Origin: Chromatiaceae bacterium
GTDB lineage: Bacteria; Pseudomonadota; Gammaproteobacteria; Chromatiales; Chromatiaceae
Direction: 5' to 3'
Assembly (NCBI GenBank): GCA_024235395.1
Contig: JACKMK010000003.1
Location: forward strand, 62,001-126,000
Length of the DNA stretch: 64,000 nucleotides
The notes under the pieces: model-generated
The model's database searches: none
The model's input: the letters and a program-made list of their open reading frames with translations, nothing else
Told to the model about the DNA's origin: nothing
Shown here: positions 8,540 through 17,156 of the stretch, one piece after another
Layout: each line of letters begins with the position of its first letter
Position numbering within the stretch: the stretch's first letter is position 1
Translations under genes and position numbers: made by a program

Positions 8540-9493
8540 ATGGATTTGTTGCTGATCCTCACGTACGCCGCCTTCTGCGTCGTCGTCTTCAAAGTCTTCA
8601 AGGTCCCGCTGAACAAGTGGACCGTACCCACCGCGGTGCTCGGTGGCATCGTGCTGATCGGCACGCTGTTGCTGCTGATGAACTACAACCATCCCTATTC
8701 CGAGACGGTTCGTCAGTACTACGTCACGACGCCGATCATCTCCGAGGTGCGCGGACGCGTGGTCGAGGTGCCGATCCGCCCGAACACACCCGTCAAGAAG
8801 GGCGATATCCTGTTCCAGATCGACCCCGAGCCGTTTCAAGAGGCCGTCAACGGCCTGGATGCCGAGCTGCTCGCGGCACGCAAGGACCTCGACCGTGCCG
8901 AGGAACTGTTCCGCAAGAAGGTCGGCAGCGAGCGCGCGGCCGACGAGGCGCGGGCGCGTGTCGACGAACTGCAGGCCAAGCTCGCGGATGCGCGCTTCGA
9001 TCTGCAACAGACGATCGTCACAGCGCCCAGCGACGGCGTGGTCACTCAGCTGGCGTTGCGTCCGGGCATGATGGCCACCCCGCTGGCGATCAGCCCGGTG
9101 ATGTACTTCCTGCATCAGGAAGAGCGGATCTACTTCGGATGGTTTCGCCAGAACAGTCTGCTGCGACTGATCCAGGGCAGCGAGGCCGAGTTGGCACTGG
9201 ACGCGGTTCCCGGGGTGATCTTCAAGGGCAGGGTCCGCGAGGTATTGCCCGCGATCGCCGAGGGTCAGGTCCGACCGGATGCCAACTTCATCCGCTTCGA
9301 CCAGGAACGCAGCGCCGGACGCGTACCGGTGGCGATCGAGATCACGGACCCCGCGTTTCACGAATACACGCTACCGAGCGGCACCTTTGGACAGGCCGCG
9401 ATCTACACGGACCACTTTCACCACGTGGGAATCATGCGCAAGGTTCTGCTGCGCATGGCCGCGTGGTTGAACTACGTATTCCCGATGCATTGA
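8540..9493 (+). CDS. yiaV: HlyD/EmrA-type membrane fusion protein, YiaV-like
   Basis: 317 residues. It has two N-terminal hydrophobic stretches (LLLILTYAAFCVVVFKVF and VLGGIVLIGTLLLLM), then lipoyl half-motif SEVRGRVVEVPIRPNTPVKKGD. A coiled hairpin (about 95-150) and the return half TIVTAPSDGVVTQLALRPG follow, then a beta-barrel domain. It belongs to the HlyD_D23/EmrA group and, with the preceding YiaW-like gene, forms the conserved yiaWV pair. Such pairs are thought to build a small envelope export or detergent-resistance system, but no partner pump is encoded here. It ends 55 bases before the convergent DUF2782 gene. Confidence 0.85.
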   Translation: MDLLLILTYAAFCVVVFKVFKVPLNKWTVPTAVLGGIVLIGTLLLLMNYNHPYSETVRQYYVTTPIISEVRGRVVEVPIRPNTPVKKGDILFQIDPEPFQEAVNGLDAELLAARKDLDRAEELFRKKVGSERAADEARARVDELQAKLADARFDLQQTIVTAPSDGVVTQLALRPGMMATPLAISPVMYFLHQEERIYFGWFRQNSLLRLIQGSEAELALDAVPGVIFKGRVREVLPAIAEGQVRPDANFIRFDQERSAGRVPVAIEITDPAFHEYTLPSGTFGQAAIYTDHFHHVGIMRKVLLRMAAWLNYVFPMH

Positions 9494-9548
9494 TACGCGC
9501 CGCCGGCAGCCGGGACGCGCGGTCCCGGGCAGACGGGCAACGCCGACA

Positions 9549-9905
9549 TCACCACTGCAGCAATTTCCACATGCTGGGCTTGTTGTCGATGTCGGGGCCC
9601 GCACGCCGCATCTCGTAGGCGCCGTCCGCATCGGGATCGACCAGGTAGTAGGGCGAACCATGCTTCGGTGTGACCTTGATCGCCGCCTTGCGCTTGTTCA
9701 GCCAATAGGCCTCCTCGCTGCGGTTGGCGAATTCCTCGATCGTGACGCTCGGCTCGAGGACGTCGGCCGGCAGTTCCGCCGTTGCGGCGGCGGCCAGCAG
9801 CATCGCAACGCCCCCGCCCAGTATCGCCTGCGCGCATGCACCCGCCGACCGCTTGAACCCGCCCGAACCGATGCGCGTTTCCACCTTTGATCCCCCCCTG
9901 TTCAT
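9549..9905 (-). CDS. DUF2782 family exported protein
   Basis: 118 residues with a hydrophobic export segment (AILGGGVAMLLAAAATA). The small domain EPSVTIEEFANRSEEAYWLNKRKAAIKVTPKHGSPYYLVDPDADG follows, the pattern of the DUF2782 family found in many gammaproteobacteria. The N terminus is long for a signal sequence; a later Met (MLLAAAATAELPA) is too short to work as a full signal, so the upstream ATG at 9905 is kept. The function of the family is unknown. It is downstream of zapE on the same strand (34-base gap) and may be cotranscribed. Confidence 0.75.
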   Translation of the reverse strand: MNRGGSKVETRIGSGGFKRSAGACAQAILGGGVAMLLAAAATAELPADVLEPSVTIEEFANRSEEAYWLNKRKAAIKVTPKHGSPYYLVDPDADGAYEMRRAGPDIDNKPSMWKLLQW

Positions 9906-9939
9906 TGTTTGAATGCGGCCGGCGCCGCAAATGCTGCCG

Positions 9940-11028
9940 TCAACCGAGATGCGCGCGGCCGAGATAGGCGGCGGTCTGCATCTCGGTCAGGCGGCTCACG
10001 GTACGTTGAAACTCGAACGCCAGGCGCTCTCCGATATACAGTCTCGCCGCCGGCGCCTCCGCACTCAGTATCAGCTTCACACGACGATCGTAGAATTCGT
10101 CGATCAGGAAGATGAAGCGTCGCGTCCGATCATCCCGGGAACCGCCCATGACCGGGATGTCCGACATGAACACGGTCTGGTGACAACGCGCCAGTTCGAT
10201 GTAGTCGTTCTGGCTGCGCGGCGGTCCGCACAATGCTTCGAAATCGAACCAGACGATATCCTCGGCTCGCCTGCGGTAAGGCATCGTGCGGCCATTGACG
10301 ACAAGGTCACCCGGGCCTTCGGAATCGGTGTTCGCGAGTCTGTCGAATTCCGCACCCAGGGCGGCGTCGGTCTCCGCGCCGAGCGGCCAATGGTAGACAC
10401 GCTCCTGTTCCAGGATCATCTTCCGGAAATCGCGCTCCCCGGCCAACTCGACGACCTCGGTGTGCCGGCTCAACAGATCGATCGCCGGCAGAAAACTGGC
10501 GCGCTGGATGCCGTCGCGATACAGATGCTCGGGCGCGACGTTGGACGTCGTCACCAGCGCCACGCCCTGCTCGAACAGGCTGCGCAACAAACCGGCCAGG
10601 ATCACGGCATCGCCGATATCGACCACGTTGAACTCGTCGAGACACAACAAGCGCCATTCGCGACGCATCTGCGCGGCGACGATCTGCAGGGGATTCGGCT
10701 TGCCCTTGATCGCCGCCATTTCGGCGTGCACCAACTGCATGAAACGATGGAAGTGCAAGCGGGTCTTGGCAACGCCGTCGAGGTTGTCATGGAACAGATC
10801 CATCAGCCACGTCTTGCCGCGCCCTACCCCGCCCCAGAGGTAGACGCCCCTGACCGGCGGCTCGGCCGGCCGCAACCAGCGCTTCCAGCCGCCGACTGCA
10901 GGCCGATCCAGGTCGGTTATGAGACGATCGAATGCCGCCACCGCCTGGCGCTGGTGGGCGTCCGCGATCAGGCCGTCAGCGGCCAGGCGTCGTTCGTAGA
11001 ATGCAGTCAATGACATACCGGGCTGCAA
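9940..11028 (-). CDS. zapE: AFG1-like ATPase, cell division protein ZapE
   Basis: 362 residues, standard size for ZapE/YhcM. Walker A is in LWGGVGRGKTWLMDLF (about residue 65-80), Walker B in LLCLDEFNVVDIGDAVIL, and sensor region in VALVTTSNVAPEHLY. The C-terminal part carries the family motif RRAEDIVWFDFEALCG. ZapE is a P-loop ATPase that acts at the FtsZ ring during division under stress or low oxygen in E. coli; the AFG1 family is also tied to membrane protein quality control. A second Met four codons in (MSLTAFYERRLAADG) may be the real start. It lies between an ArsR-type regulator and the DUF2782 gene. Confidence 0.92.
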   Translation of the reverse strand: MQPGMSLTAFYERRLAADGLIADAHQRQAVAAFDRLITDLDRPAVGGWKRWLRPAEPPVRGVYLWGGVGRGKTWLMDLFHDNLDGVAKTRLHFHRFMQLVHAEMAAIKGKPNPLQIVAAQMRREWRLLCLDEFNVVDIGDAVILAGLLRSLFEQGVALVTTSNVAPEHLYRDGIQRASFLPAIDLLSRHTEVVELAGERDFRKMILEQERVYHWPLGAETDAALGAEFDRLANTDSEGPGDLVVNGRTMPYRRRAEDIVWFDFEALCGPPRSQNDYIELARCHQTVFMSDIPVMGGSRDDRTRRFIFLIDEFYDRRVKLILSAEAPAARLYIGERLAFEFQRTVSRLTEMQTAAYLGRAHLG

Positions 11029-11073
11029 GACGCGATGCGTTGCCGCATGGTGGAGGGGGACCCGGCAGGCAGC

Positions 11074-11412
11074 TCAACTACCGGGGTAGCGATCGTCCAG
11101 GTAGGTCGGGCACAACACGGTGCGCATCGTACCGATCAACTCCAGCAGTTTGCCATTGCGAATGCGGTAGTAGATCCGATTCGCTTCTTTGCGCGAAGTG
11201 ACGATGTTCTTGTTGCGTAGCTGTTCGAGGTGTTGCGAGATATTGCTCTGCGAGGTACCGGTCTGCTCGACGATCTCGCCGACCGAGAGTTCCCGGTCAC
11301 CGAGGGTACAGAGGATCTTCCAGCGTAAGGGATGTGCCATCGCCTTGAGCGCATTCGCGGTCATGGTCGGATCTTCGTCTTCGGGCACTTGCGGGTCTCT
11401 GGGCTCTGTCAT
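11074..11412 (-). CDS. ArsR/SmtB family repressor with BigR/SqrR-like cysteine pair
   Basis: 112 residues with the winged-helix core ALKAMAHPLRWKILCTL, ELSVGEIVEQTGTSQSNISQHLEQLR (recognition helix) and the wing KEANRIYYRI. Metal-site motifs of the classical sensors (ELCVCDL, or the alpha5 DxHx10HxxE) are missing. Cys35 (ILC) and Cys101 (VLC) are 66 residues apart, the same positions and spacing as the two cysteines that form the tetrasulfide link in persulfide sensors SqrR and BigR. Inference: a reactive-sulfur-responsive repressor. Genes upstream are a receiver-PAS protein and a hybrid kinase on the same strand; zapE follows 46 bases later. Its target is not evident; it could regulate itself or sulfur genes elsewhere. 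Confidence 0.85.
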   Translation of the reverse strand: MTEPRDPQVPEDEDPTMTANALKAMAHPLRWKILCTLGDRELSVGEIVEQTGTSQSNISQHLEQLRNKNIVTSRKEANRIYYRIRNGKLLELIGTMRTVLCPTYLDDRYPGS

Positions 11413-11429
11413 TGCTTGCTCCTACAGAT

Positions 11430-12314
11430 TCAGCCAGCCGCAGTCGAGGCATCCGCCTGCCCGGCCACCTTGCGATAACCCCGCATGTTCTTGGCGATGC
11501 AGATGATATCGCCGATCCCACCATCGGCATTCATCACCGCGGTGCGGGAAAACAGTATCGGGATGCGCTCACCACTCTTCGCGATGAACGCGGCATCGAT
11601 GTCACGCAGGGCACCGGTACGGATCAGTGCCTCCAGCCAGGTGCCCATGAAGGCGCCCGCCTGATCCTCGCCTTCCTCTTCGAACACATCCCCGATCGAC
11701 ATGCCGATGAGTTCGTCACGCGGGTATCCGAGCATGTCGCACGCCGCCGGGTTGACCTCGCGGATCACCCCGTCGGGCGACAGCACCAGCAGTGCCTCGC
11801 CCATGTACTTGAGAATGTTCTCGAGGTACTGCTTGGCCTGGTCGAGCTCGGCGGTGCGTTGGGCGACCTTCTCCTCGAGTACCCGATTGAGTTCCCGTTC
11901 CTTCTCGATCAGCCTGAAATAGGTACTGATCTTGTTAAGGAACTGGTTGTCATCGATCGGCTTCAGGAGATAGTCGACGGCACCGACATCGTAGCCCTTG
12001 CGCTGGAATTCCTCGGTCTTGAACGCGGCTGTCAGAAAGATGATCGGGATGTCGCGGGTCTTCTTGCGCAGTTTGAGCATCTGCGCGGTCTCGAAGCCAT
12101 CGACCTCGGGCATCTGTACATCGAGGATGATCAAATCGATATCCGGATGTGCCTGGGCGATCTCGAGCGCCTCGGCACCGCCGCGCGCCTCGAGGATCTC
12201 GACGTCCATATGCTGCTGCACCAGCGCACGCAACGTGAACAGGTTGTGCTCGTTGTCGTCGACGGCCAGCAGTTTGAATCCGGAGTAACGCTTCATCCGA
12301 TCATTGTTCGGCAT
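11430..12314 (-). CDS. Response regulator with receiver and PAS domain
   Basis: 294 residues. The N-terminal receiver has the acidic pair VDDN, phospho-aspartate in LIILDVQMPEVDGFE (near residue 60), and Thr/Lys in FLTAAF and LLKPID, all intact. A coiled linker (EKERELNRVLEEKVAQRTAELDQAKQYLE) leads to a PAS domain (residues 170-285). No output domain follows, so it acts through protein contact, like other receiver-PAS signal adaptors. The ATG at 12314 overlaps the stop of the upstream hybrid kinase by 14 bases; a Met six codons in (MKRYSG, 12296) is an alternative. The tight coupling suggests it takes phosphate from that kinase, whose own receiver looks degenerate. Confidence 0.88.
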   Translation of the reverse strand: MPNNDRMKRYSGFKLLAVDDNEHNLFTLRALVQQHMDVEILEARGGAEALEIAQAHPDIDLIILDVQMPEVDGFETAQMLKLRKKTRDIPIIFLTAAFKTEEFQRKGYDVGAVDYLLKPIDDNQFLNKISTYFRLIEKERELNRVLEEKVAQRTAELDQAKQYLENILKYMGEALLVLSPDGVIREVNPAACDMLGYPRDELIGMSIGDVFEEEGEDQAGAFMGTWLEALIRTGALRDIDAAFIAKSGERIPILFSRTAVMNADGGIGDIICIAKNMRGYRKVAGQADASTAAG

Positions 12315-14607
12315 GCTTCCGCAGATGGCGCATCAACACCTCTGCCAGGTCATTGGCATCGCAGGGCATCGTTATGAAATCGTCCGCCCCCTGCCGCAAA
12401 CAGGTCTCGCGCGCGTCCTCGCGGCTCGCCGGCATCAGGCCGATCACGACACAGCCGCTGCCCAGGTTTTCGCGCATTTTCTGGATCGTAACACAGGCAC
12501 TATCGTCGGGCATGAGGGCATCTATCAGTAGGAAATCGACCCGCTGAAGCTCATCGAGGGTCTCATTGGCCTCTTCGAGATCGTCTGCGAGGTGCAGCTG
12601 CATCCCCCAACTGTGCAATATGCCGCTCAGTCGCAGCTGACTGCGGACATCGGGCTCCATCAGCAGCACGTGCAGGCCACGCAGGTCGCTGGGCACCGGC
12701 GGTGCCTCGACTTCCGGCGCGGGCAGCACTGCGCGGCCCGCGGTCGGAGGCTGCTGGTCGGTGCCACCGCAGACCGCCGGCAGCAGCAAGGTGAATTCGG
12801 CGCCGCGGCCGAGTTCGCTGACCAACCGGATCTCGCCACCCAGCAGGTCGGCCAGCTGCCGGCTGATCGTCAGGCCCAGGCCGGTGCCCCCGTATCGCCG
12901 GCTGGTCGAACCATCGGCCTGCTGGAACGCCTCGAAGATCGCCTCCTGTTTCCCGGGCGCGATGCCGATTCCGGTGTCGCGCACCGACAGTGCAACCCGG
13001 TAGGGCGCCTGCGCCGGGGAGGCGCGCAAGGTGACCTTGCCGTGCTCGGTGAACTTGACCGCGTTCGCGAGAAAATTCTTCAGCACCTGGCGGACCTTTT
13101 CGACGTCGGTCTCGATCCGCACGGCGGTACCGGGGTCGATGTGCAGCTCCAGGTGCAGCCCCTTGGCCTCGAACTGAGGATCCAACAGCAGCCGCAGGTC
13201 CTCGAGCAGTTCGCTCAAAACGACCTTCTCGAGGTGCAGATCCAACCGGCCGGCCTCGATGCGCGACAGATCGAGTATGTTGTCGATCAGCGCCTTGAGG
13301 TCGCACGCCGCCTTGTGGATCACATCGGCCTGCTGGCGGGACTCCTCGCCCAATTCCTCGTGCTTGCCTGCCAGCAGCTTGGACAGCAACAGGATGGAGT
13401 TCAGTGGGGTGCGCAGTTCATGGCTGACATTCGCCAGGAACTGCGATTTGTAACGGTTGGTCGCTTCGAGCTCACGGGCATGCTCACGCAGGTTGCGAGT
13501 CTGGCTGGCGTGGGTACGCGACAACCGGGTCAGGTCAGCGGCGAGCTGGCGCAACTCGGGCGAACCGGACCAGTCGAACACCACCGGCTGGTCCGACTCC
13601 AGGGTCCGCTGGACACCCTCGGTGAGGTCGCGCCCGATCCGCTCGGCACGCCGTGTGATCCAACGCGCGACCACGAACTGCATCACCACCAGGCCGAGCA
13701 CGATCAACAGGACACGCAGCACGATCTCGGTGCGGAACACCTGCAGAGGTTCGTCGTCCACCGGTCGCCCGACCCACAGCGTGCGACCATCGACGGTGCG
13801 AAACATCGGTACCCAGATCGCGCGCCGGTCGCCTTTCTCCCACAACACGACCCGGTTTGCCTTGAAATCCTCCGCGAGCCCAGGGTAGTCGTCGAACGCA
13901 TTGCCGTCGTGCGAAGGCACGTCGGGCAGGTGCAGGTAGTTTCCGTCGTCGTGCACCCACAGGGTCTTCTGGTCGCGCCTCACCAGGCCGGCGATGTCGA
14001 GCGTGATCGCGACCAGGCCGATCGGCGGTTCTCCCGGTGTGGCCGCGGCGATGGGACTCAACAGCTGCAGCGTGAACACGCGTGCCGGGTCATCCGCGTC
14101 GAGATCGATACGCAACGGGCTCAGCACCACGTTGGTCATGCGCCCGGACAACAGCAGCGCAACCTGGTCGGGCGGAACACCGCGCAGGCGACGACTGGTC
14201 GGCACCCATTTCCCGGTACCCGTCTCGCGCTCCAGCCAGAAACGCTGAATGCCGTCCTCATCGAGAAACAGGATCTCGGTGATGTCGCGCTCCTCACCGA
14301 GGATCCGGTTGATCCACTGCGTGTAACGCGCGCGCGCCAGGTCTATCTCGGCATCGTTCAGATCCGCGTCGCTGCCTACCAGCGCCCCGGGCTCGGGCAG
14401 CTTCGCCAGCAGGCGCACGCTCGCATCGCGGCTGGCGAGATGCTGATCGAGATCGCTGAAGTCGGCGCGCAGGTTCTGCAGGAAGGCATGGCGGTAGAAC
14501 AGGTCCACGCGCTCCAGGACCAACGGCAGGTTGATGACCACCGCGAGGATCAGCGGCAGCAGGCCGAACAAAAACAGGAACAACAGGATACGCATGCGCA
14601 ACGACAT
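12301..14607 (-). CDS. Membrane-bound hybrid histidine kinase with degenerate receiver
   Basis: 768 residues. TM1 is LLFLFLFGLLPLILAVVINLP; a periplasmic sensor of about 260 residues with Cache-like features (WLERETG, LVAITLDIAGLV) follows, then TM2 (VLRVLLIVLGLVVMQFVVARW) and a HAMP-like linker. HisKA has FLANVSHELRTPLNS; HATPase has FLANAVKFTE, DTGIGI and YGGTGLGLTI. The C-terminal receiver (about 640-765) keeps the aspartate in FLLIDALMPD. The acidic pocket reads LMEPD and the invariant lysine is Met (ITMPCD), so normal phosphorylation switching is doubtful. The next gene, a receiver-PAS protein, overlaps its end and is the likely phosphate acceptor. It diverges from truC across about 65 bases. 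Confidence 0.9.
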   Translation of the reverse strand: MSLRMRILLFLFLFGLLPLILAVVINLPLVLERVDLFYRHAFLQNLRADFSDLDQHLASRDASVRLLAKLPEPGALVGSDADLNDAEIDLARARYTQWINRILGEERDITEILFLDEDGIQRFWLERETGTGKWVPTSRRLRGVPPDQVALLLSGRMTNVVLSPLRIDLDADDPARVFTLQLLSPIAAATPGEPPIGLVAITLDIAGLVRRDQKTLWVHDDGNYLHLPDVPSHDGNAFDDYPGLAEDFKANRVVLWEKGDRRAIWVPMFRTVDGRTLWVGRPVDDEPLQVFRTEIVLRVLLIVLGLVVMQFVVARWITRRAERIGRDLTEGVQRTLESDQPVVFDWSGSPELRQLAADLTRLSRTHASQTRNLREHARELEATNRYKSQFLANVSHELRTPLNSILLLSKLLAGKHEELGEESRQQADVIHKAACDLKALIDNILDLSRIEAGRLDLHLEKVVLSELLEDLRLLLDPQFEAKGLHLELHIDPGTAVRIETDVEKVRQVLKNFLANAVKFTEHGKVTLRASPAQAPYRVALSVRDTGIGIAPGKQEAIFEAFQQADGSTSRRYGGTGLGLTISRQLADLLGGEIRLVSELGRGAEFTLLLPAVCGGTDQQPPTAGRAVLPAPEVEAPPVPSDLRGLHVLLMEPDVRSQLRLSGILHSWGMQLHLADDLEEANETLDELQRVDFLLIDALMPDDSACVTIQKMRENLGSGCVVIGLMPASREDARETCLRQGADDFITMPCDANDLAEVLMRHLRKHAEQ

Positions 14608-14671
14608 GCGCGCACATTAGCGCCTGGCGACTTGGATTAGAATCCCCGCAGGCCCACGGCGCAGCTTACCC

Positions 14672-15379
14672 ATGCCGCTGAACATCCTATTTAGCGATCC
14701 GTTCTACGTTGCGATCGACAAGCCGTCGGGTCTGCTCGTACACCGCACCGCGATCGCACGCGATCGGGTGTTCGCCTTGCAGCAGCTGCGTGACCAGCTA
14801 CGGCAACGGGTGTTTCCCGTACACCGGATCGACCGCGCAACCTCCGGCGTGCTGGTGTTCGGCCGCAGTGCCGATGCCGCACGGCGGCTCGCCACCGCCT
14901 TCGAGCAACGCCGCGTCGACAAACGCTACCTCGCGGTGGTCCGCGGTTGGACCGAGCCCTATGGCCTGATCGACCACCCGGTGGCCGACGACGATGGCAA
15001 CCGTGTCGCCCAGGCCGCAACGACCCTCTATCGCAAGCTCGCGACACTGGAGTTGCCGATCGCCGTGCCTCCCTATCGCTCGGCGCGCTATTCGCTGATC
15101 AGCGTCAAGCCGCTGACCGGGCGCCGGCAGCAGATCCGCCGGCACCTGAAGCACATATCGCATCATCTGATTGGTGATACCACGCATGGCAACGGACCGC
15201 ACAACCGCCTGTTCCGCGAACACCTCGGTCTGCAACGTATGCTGCTTCAGGCACAGCGACTGGCGTTCGTGCATCCGTTTCACGGGACACCGATCGCGAT
15301 CAGCGCGCCGCCCGACGCCGACTGGTTGCGCGTGGCCGCGCTGTTCGAGGTCACACCAAGCACATTGCTTCGAGACTGA
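14672..15379 (+). CDS. truC: tRNA pseudouridine(65) synthase TruC
   Basis: 235 residues of the RluA superfamily, close in pattern to E. coli TruC: FYVAIDKPSGLLVHR at the N terminus and catalytic aspartate in VFPVHRIDRATSGVLVFG. KRYLAVVRGW and the RNA-contacting LTGRRQQIRRHLKHISHHLIGDTTHG follow. It isomerises uridine 65 in the acceptor/T-arm of tRNA. TruC fits better than RluA/RluD because of the missing S4 domain, the DKPSGLLVHR start and the RRHLKHISH..IGDTTHG block. Slightly shorter than the E. coli enzyme at the C terminus. Monocistronic, divergent from the hybrid kinase. Confidence 0.88.
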   Translation: MPLNILFSDPFYVAIDKPSGLLVHRTAIARDRVFALQQLRDQLRQRVFPVHRIDRATSGVLVFGRSADAARRLATAFEQRRVDKRYLAVVRGWTEPYGLIDHPVADDDGNRVAQAATTLYRKLATLELPIAVPPYRSARYSLISVKPLTGRRQQIRRHLKHISHHLIGDTTHGNGPHNRLFREHLGLQRMLLQAQRLAFVHPFHGTPIAISAPPDADWLRVAALFEVTPSTLLRD

Positions 15380-15483
15380 CCGGTAGCGCCCTCTCGGCCC
15401 GATTTGGCTTTTGTTAACCGGGATCAAGTTCGGCCGGCGGCAGGCGCTGGCGGCAGGCCGGCGGATTTGGCAACCTGACGCGA

Positions 15484-17154
15484 GTGAATAGACTCAGACA
15501 GCTCATCAATCCGTTGCTCGGTAGTACGCGCGACCTCCTGCCTATCATGGTGGTGATCGGATTTTTCCAGCTGTTGGTGCTGCGTCAGCCGATTCCCAAC
15601 CTGTACGACATCCTCCTGGGTACGCTGTTTGTGATCGTCGGTCTGGCACTGTTCGTGCGCGGCCTGGAGAGTGGCCTGTTCCCGATCGGCGAGAGCATGG
15701 CCTATGCCTTTGCCCGCAAGGGCTCGCTGAGCTGGTTGCTGATGTTCGCCTTCGCGTTGGGTTTCGGCACCACGGTCGCCGAACCGGCCTTGATAGCAGT
15801 GGCCGAAGAGGCCGCCGAGGTGGCGGCGGCCGGTCGGGTGATCGCCGACACGGAGATTGCGAAAGCCGACTACGCAGACGGTCTGCGATTGACCGTCGCG
15901 CTATCGGTGGGATTTGCGATCCTGATCGGGGTCCTCAGGATCATCCGTGGATGGCCCATCCACTACCTGATCATCACCGGCTACGTCGGCGTCATCATCA
16001 TGACGGCGTTCGCCCCCCCTGAGATCATCGGTATCGCCTACGATTCCGGCGGCGTCACCACCTCGACCATCACGGTGCCGCTGGTCACCGCGCTGGGCGT
16101 CGGGCTCGCGTCGTCGATCAAGGGGCGTAACCCGATGGTCGATGGTTTCGGGCTTATCGCGTTCGCATCGCTGACGCCGATGATCTTCGTAATGGGCTAC
16201 GGCACGTTCGGATTCGGCGACAATGCGCAGCAACTCGATGGACCTTTCGGCGTGGCGTTCCGCGCCGCCGCCGCCCAGGTGGAGGCCTTGGTCGGTATCG
16301 TGATCGACCCGATCGCTAACGCCGGGCATTGGCTGTTTGGTTCAATGCTCGACTGGCTGCAGAGCCTGCCCGGCGCCCTCGGCGGACTGTTCACGACGCT
16401 CAACGGAACGATCAGCGACGTCGTGCCCATCGTGGTGATCATCTTCGGTTTCCAGATCTTCGTTCTGCGCCGACCGATCCCACACCTGGGCAGAGTGTTG
16501 ATTGGATTCATTTATGTGTTGTTCGGTCTGGCATTCTTTCTCGACGGCCTGGAGTTGGCCTTGTTTCCACTCGGCAAGCTGATGGCCGCACAACTCACGG
16601 ACCCGGTGTTCATCGCCGATGTCACGCATCACGCCTACGCGTTCGGCTGGTGGGACTACCGATGGGTTTACCTGTTCGCGTTCGCGATCGGGTTCTCAAC
16701 CACGATCGCCGAACCGTCGCTGCTCGCCGTGGCCATCAAGGCCCACCAGGTTTCGGCCGGCAGTATCGGCGTGCTGGGACTACGTGTCGCCGTGGCGCTC
16801 GGCGTCGCGGTCGGCATCGCGCTGGGCACCTACCGCATCGTATCCGGCACACCGCTGCACTGGTTCATCATCGCGGGATATGTGGTGGTCGTCATCCAGA
16901 CCTTTTTCGCACCACGACTGATCATTGCGCTCGCATACGACTCGGGAGGTGTCACGACCTCGACCGTCACGGTACCCTTGGTTGCGGCCCTGGGCCTGGG
17001 GCTCGCCAGTACGGTGCCGGGTCGCAGCCCGTTGCTGGACGGTTTCGGCCTGATTGCCTTCGCCAGCCTGTTTCCGATGATGACCGTAATGGCCTATGCG
17101 CAACTCTCCGAGTGGCGTGCGAAACGCACGAACGGATCCAACCGAGGAACCTGA
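15484..17154 (+). CDS. DUF1538 integral membrane protein, internally duplicated
   Basis: 556 residues that are almost wholly hydrophobic, built from two DUF1538 repeats: first about 12-240, second about 310-540. Matching landmarks are LRQPIPNLYDILLG / LRRPIPHLGRVLIG, FGTTVAEPALIAVAEEA / FSTTIAEPSLLAVAIKA and AYDSGGVTTSTITVPLVTALG / AYDSGGVTTSTVTVPLVAALG. The conserved acidic and Gly-rich loops inside the membrane suggest a transporter or channel with inverted or tandem symmetry; the substrate is unknown. It begins with GTG and is followed two bases later by a PII-like protein and then a CBS-domain protein, the arrangement expected for a transporter gated by nucleotide sensors. Confidence 0.85.
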   Translation: MNRLRQLINPLLGSTRDLLPIMVVIGFFQLLVLRQPIPNLYDILLGTLFVIVGLALFVRGLESGLFPIGESMAYAFARKGSLSWLLMFAFALGFGTTVAEPALIAVAEEAAEVAAAGRVIADTEIAKADYADGLRLTVALSVGFAILIGVLRIIRGWPIHYLIITGYVGVIIMTAFAPPEIIGIAYDSGGVTTSTITVPLVTALGVGLASSIKGRNPMVDGFGLIAFASLTPMIFVMGYGTFGFGDNAQQLDGPFGVAFRAAAAQVEALVGIVIDPIANAGHWLFGSMLDWLQSLPGALGGLFTTLNGTISDVVPIVVIIFGFQIFVLRRPIPHLGRVLIGFIYVLFGLAFFLDGLELALFPLGKLMAAQLTDPVFIADVTHHAYAFGWWDYRWVYLFAFAIGFSTTIAEPSLLAVAIKAHQVSAGSIGVLGLRVAVALGVAVGIALGTYRIVSGTPLHWFIIAGYVVVVIQTFFAPRLIIALAYDSGGVTTSTVTVPLVAALGLGLASTVPGRSPLLDGFGLIAFASLFPMMTVMAYAQLSEWRAKRTNGSNRGT

Positions 17155-17156
17155 CC

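Noticed and set aside
9509..9529. GC palindrome between the yiaV-like gene and the DUF2782 gene as a terminator
   Set aside because: The stem (GGGAC/GTCCC with flanks) has no T-run on either side, so termination by it is not supported.
12592..14640. A 680-codon open frame opposite the hybrid kinase
   Set aside because: No recognisable domain; the minus strand shows a complete kinase with H-box and ATPase motifs in the same bases.
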